NCBI RefSeq assembly: GCF_900100015.1
Contig: NZ_FNDD01000010.1
Coordinates: forward strand, 1 to 64,000
DNA: 64,000 nucleotides
Direction of reading: 5' to 3'
DNA from: Vibrio xiamenensis
GTDB taxonomy: Bacteria; Pseudomonadota; Gammaproteobacteria; Enterobacterales; Vibrionaceae
The notes below the pieces were generated by a model. The model was given only the letters and a program-made list of their open reading frames with translations, searched no databases and was not told the DNA's origin. Positions 62,288 to 64,000 of this stretch are shown piece by piece. Every line of letters starts with the position of its first letter. Within the stretch, counting starts at the first letter, position 1. The position numbers and the translations under genes are program-made.

Positions 62288-62901
62288 TTCGCCACCCATT
62301 CAACTTCAATTAGCGTGTAATCGCCGACTTTCAAGCGTGCCAAAAACGCATCGCCTTGATGTACTTCGCCAACACCTTTAGGAGTACCCGTCATGATGAC
62401 ATCGCCATCGCACAACGTAGTGTAAGTTTTGATTTCTTGTAAAATCGTCTGCGGCTGATACATCATCTGTCGAACCTCACCATGCTGTACTCGTACACAG
62501 TTGATATACAGTTCCATCTGTAATTCGTCGATGTTAACGCCTTTTAATGATACAAAACGACTCAATACTGCTGAACCATCAAACGCTTTCGCTCGCTCCC
62601 AAGGCAGGCCATTTGCTTTAAGATCAGACTGAACATGTCGCTTGGTAAGATCCAGCCCCACCCCGACAGCGTCAAGCTGACCTTTTTTAACCACGAAACA
62701 GATTTCGCATTCGTAATGAATCGATTCTTTATTTGAGGCAATAAGTTGGTGAGAGATAGAGGTTGTGGGCTTATTGAACACCACCATGTTTTCCGGTATC
62801 GCGTTATTCAGTTCCTGAATATGCTCTAAATAATTGCGCCCTACGCAAACCACCTTTGTCGGTTTGATATTTTTTTCCCCAACGCGCACCGTGTACATCA
62901 T
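62284..62901 (-). CDS. FAH-family hydrolase/isomerase (fumarylacetoacetase-like, YcgM-type)
   Basis: 205 residues; the start is at 62901 or the adjacent ATG at 62898, the latter better spaced from GGAAG. FAH_C-type fold: 'KVVCVGRNYLEHIQEL' opens, then 'HYECEICFVVKKG' with metal-binding Glu residues, 'GVGLDLTKRHVQSDLKANGL' (as GVGLDLTKRHVQSDL), 'RAKAFDGSAVLSRF' and 'VIMTGTPKGVGEV'. YcgM/FAHD1-type members act as oxaloacetate decarboxylase or acylpyruvase; the exact substrate is unclear. It is 82 bp downstream of the OhrR gene on the same strand. Confidence 0.88.
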   Translation of the reverse strand: MMYTVRVGEKNIKPTKVVCVGRNYLEHIQELNNAIPENMVVFNKPTTSISHQLIASNKESIHYECEICFVVKKGQLDAVGVGLDLTKRHVQSDLKANGLPWERAKAFDGSAVLSRFVSLKGVNIDELQMELYINCVRVQHGEVRQMMYQPQTILQEIKTYTTLCDGDVIMTGTPKGVGEVHQGDAFLARLKVGDYTLIEVEWVAN

Positions 62902-62983
62902 GTCTTCCCTGATTAAAATAGAACCAAAGCTTATCCTAGCGAGGTGCTAAAAAAATATCGATTTTCAGAATGGAAAACTACGA

Positions 62984-63451
62984 TCACGCCCCAAAGTTTT
63001 TTATCACTTTTAAACACAAAGACTTAAGCATTGCCATCTCTTCCAATTCAAGCCCAAATCGGCAAGCCATTTTTTCAGGAATACTGTTGGCTTGATCTTT
63101 CAAAGCAACGCCGGATTCCGTCAACAAAAGAACGCGTATACGTTCATCTTTAGCACTGCGTTGACGCTCAACATAGCCTTTTGATTCCAGACGTTTGAGC
63201 AAGGGGGTCAACGTCCCTGAATCCAAATGAAGCTTCTCACCTAAGTCTTTGACGCTAATGCCATTATGCTCCCAAAGCACCATCATTGTCAGGTATTGAG
63301 AATAGGTCAAATCCAGTTGTTCAAGAAACGGACGATAGGCTCGTATCAACGCATTGGCGGCGCTGTAGAGCGGAAAACATACCTGATTATCGAGTGATAA
63401 CAGGTTGTGTTTTATCTTTGAGTCTGAAGGTTCGGTACCACATTGGCTCAT
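62984..63451 (-). CDS. ohrR: MarR-family organic-peroxide sensor, OhrR-like
   Basis: 155 residues from the ATG at 63451, five bases after GGAG. 'LDNQVCFPLYSAANALIRAY' carries the peroxide-sensing Cys in the position seen in OhrR, followed by 'LDLTYSQYLTMMVLWEH', HTH 'VKDLGEKLHLDSGTLTPLLK' and wing 'RQRSAKDERIRVLLL'. OhrR represses ohr and is inactivated by organic hydroperoxides. No ohr/OsmC-type gene is in the window; the adjacent FAH-family gene or the divergent porin would be candidate targets. Confidence 0.85.
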   Translation of the reverse strand: MSQCGTEPSDSKIKHNLLSLDNQVCFPLYSAANALIRAYRPFLEQLDLTYSQYLTMMVLWEHNGISVKDLGEKLHLDSGTLTPLLKRLESKGYVERQRSAKDERIRVLLLTESGVALKDQANSIPEKMACRFGLELEEMAMLKSLCLKVIKNFGA

Positions 63452-63716
63452 AATAGCTCCAATTAGATTGCGCACAATATGTTATTCAGTATGACAAAAC
63501 TACCCCATTATGGCTATAGGATTTTTCCCCTGCCGTGCCTGATAAATAGTACGAAGTACAGCAAACGTTGATATTAAGCTAAGTCATAAAGATTACATAT
63601 AACAGACATGATTACATCACTGAAAAGCAATAAAAAGTTAACACTATAAAGCTACTTTAGTCTCGTTTTCGAGGAGTAGGAATGCTCCAAAGTAACTATT
63701 TATAGGGTTTATAAAA

Positions 63717-64000
63717 ATGAAAAAATCAGTCATTTCTTCAGCAGTGCTAATCGCATTATTCTCAGGTTCTACACTGGCAGCAACCGTCTACCAAGACGAA
63801 ACCAGCGAACTAAAAATCGGTGGCCGCGCTGAAGCGCGATTCAATGTTTCTGATAATAATGAAAGCGCGACCGACAGCTCGTTCAAAGACAAATCTCGCG
63901 CTCGTGTCAACCTAAATGGTAAAACCAAACTCGATAACGGATTGTACGGTTTTGGTAAATACGAAGCAGAAATGGATACGGACAGCGAGATCACTAACCG
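63717..64000 (+). CDS. OmpU-like outer-membrane porin, N-terminal part (cut by window edge)
   Basis: The frame from the ATG at 63717 stays open to the window end and gives 94 residues. A signal peptide is cleaved after 'GSTLA' near residue 21, then 'ELKIGGRAEARFNVSD' and 'SRARVNLNGKTKLDNGLYGF' match the first strands of OmpU-type general porins. The protein would be a trimeric outer-membrane channel. The leader has a GGAGTAGGAATGCTCC hairpin near 63672-63687, 30 bases before the start, that could affect translation or sRNA pairing. The rest lies beyond the window. Confidence 0.85.
   Translation, partial: MKKSVISSAVLIALFSGSTLAATVYQDETSELKIGGRAEARFNVSDNNESATDSSFKDKSRARVNLNGKTKLDNGLYGFGKYEAEMDTDSEITN

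Noticed and set aside
1..64000. CRISPR arrays, tRNA or rRNA genes, insertion sequences
   Set aside because: No spaced repeat array, cloverleaf, rRNA segment or transposase frame was seen on either strand.

Overview
The window looks like part of a Vibrio genome, most likely the second chromosome. The strongest evidence is a Qrr quorum-sensing small RNA with its sigma-54 promoter and upstream LuxO-type sites, a 240-residue flavin reductase very close to Vibrio harveyi FRP, KtrAB, an OmpU-like porin, and several small protein families known mainly from Vibrio (DUF3541, DUF2850, DUF3316, DUF3612, DUF3012). Finding kbl-tdh and zwf-pgl-gnd on one stretch also fits chromosome II of Vibrio cholerae relatives, from memory of gene locations. 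There is no rRNA, tRNA, CRISPR array, insertion sequence or integron cassette. The region reads as stable accessory or secondary-chromosome DNA with short intergenic gaps and many clear hairpin terminators.

Layout. 1-3.9 kb: the 3' end of a LysR gene, then the threonine catabolic pair tdh/kbl facing a divergent LysR gene. 4.3-10.8 kb: a tandem duplication of a two-gene operon, each copy a Sec-exported DUF1800 protein followed four bases later by a Tat-exported DUF1501 protein. 10.9-15.2 kb: a YaeR-like VOC protein, a PepSY membrane protein with a DUF2946 protein, a cytochrome b562, a YcdX-type PHP hydrolase and an SRPBCC protein. 15.4-21.6 kb: a large HD-GYP sensor, then a siderophore receptor behind a Fur box with an AraC/GyrI-like regulator upstream. 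22.0-25.7 kb: the zwf-pgl-gnd oxidative pentose phosphate operon with a structured leader. 25.9-31.9 kb: an old yellow enzyme, LysR, a chemoreceptor, the FRP flavin reductase and a lipoprotein. 32.0-35.0 kb: a divergent SgrR-like regulator and MFS exporter. 35.2-39.1 kb: small secreted proteins, a lipoprotein, an orphan solute-binding protein, a VOC protein and Rof.

39.1-43.1 kb is the most notable part. A ScfR/DUF3612-type regulator with three evenly spaced repeats at its start is followed by the oppositely oriented qrr gene, whose LuxO-type sites lie just past the stop codon of a CHASE-GGDEF diguanylate cyclase. 43.3-48.9 kb: an AlkB-like dioxygenase, DUF3541, a DMT transporter with a divergent LysR, and a second GGDEF protein. 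49.1-55.8 kb: pirin, ppnP, DUF2850, ktrAB, an MscS channel and an MFS exporter behind a Fur-like palindrome. 56.4-64 kb: dcuB, an aldo/keto reductase, a small HTH regulator, a cold-shock protein, azlCD, an FAH-family enzyme, OhrR, and the start of a porin cut by the window edge.

The genes combine central carbon and amino acid catabolism (tdh-kbl, zwf-pgl-gnd, dcuB), iron handling (Fur-controlled receptor, PepSY), osmotic and potassium balance (KtrAB, MscS), redox stress (OYE, FRP, OhrR, AlkB), and signalling through c-di-GMP and quorum sensing (HD-GYP, two GGDEF proteins, Qrr). Starts were moved from the longest frame to a downstream codon where a Shine-Dalgarno sequence or family length favoured it, as noted per entry. 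All identifications come from reading the sequence; no database search was run.
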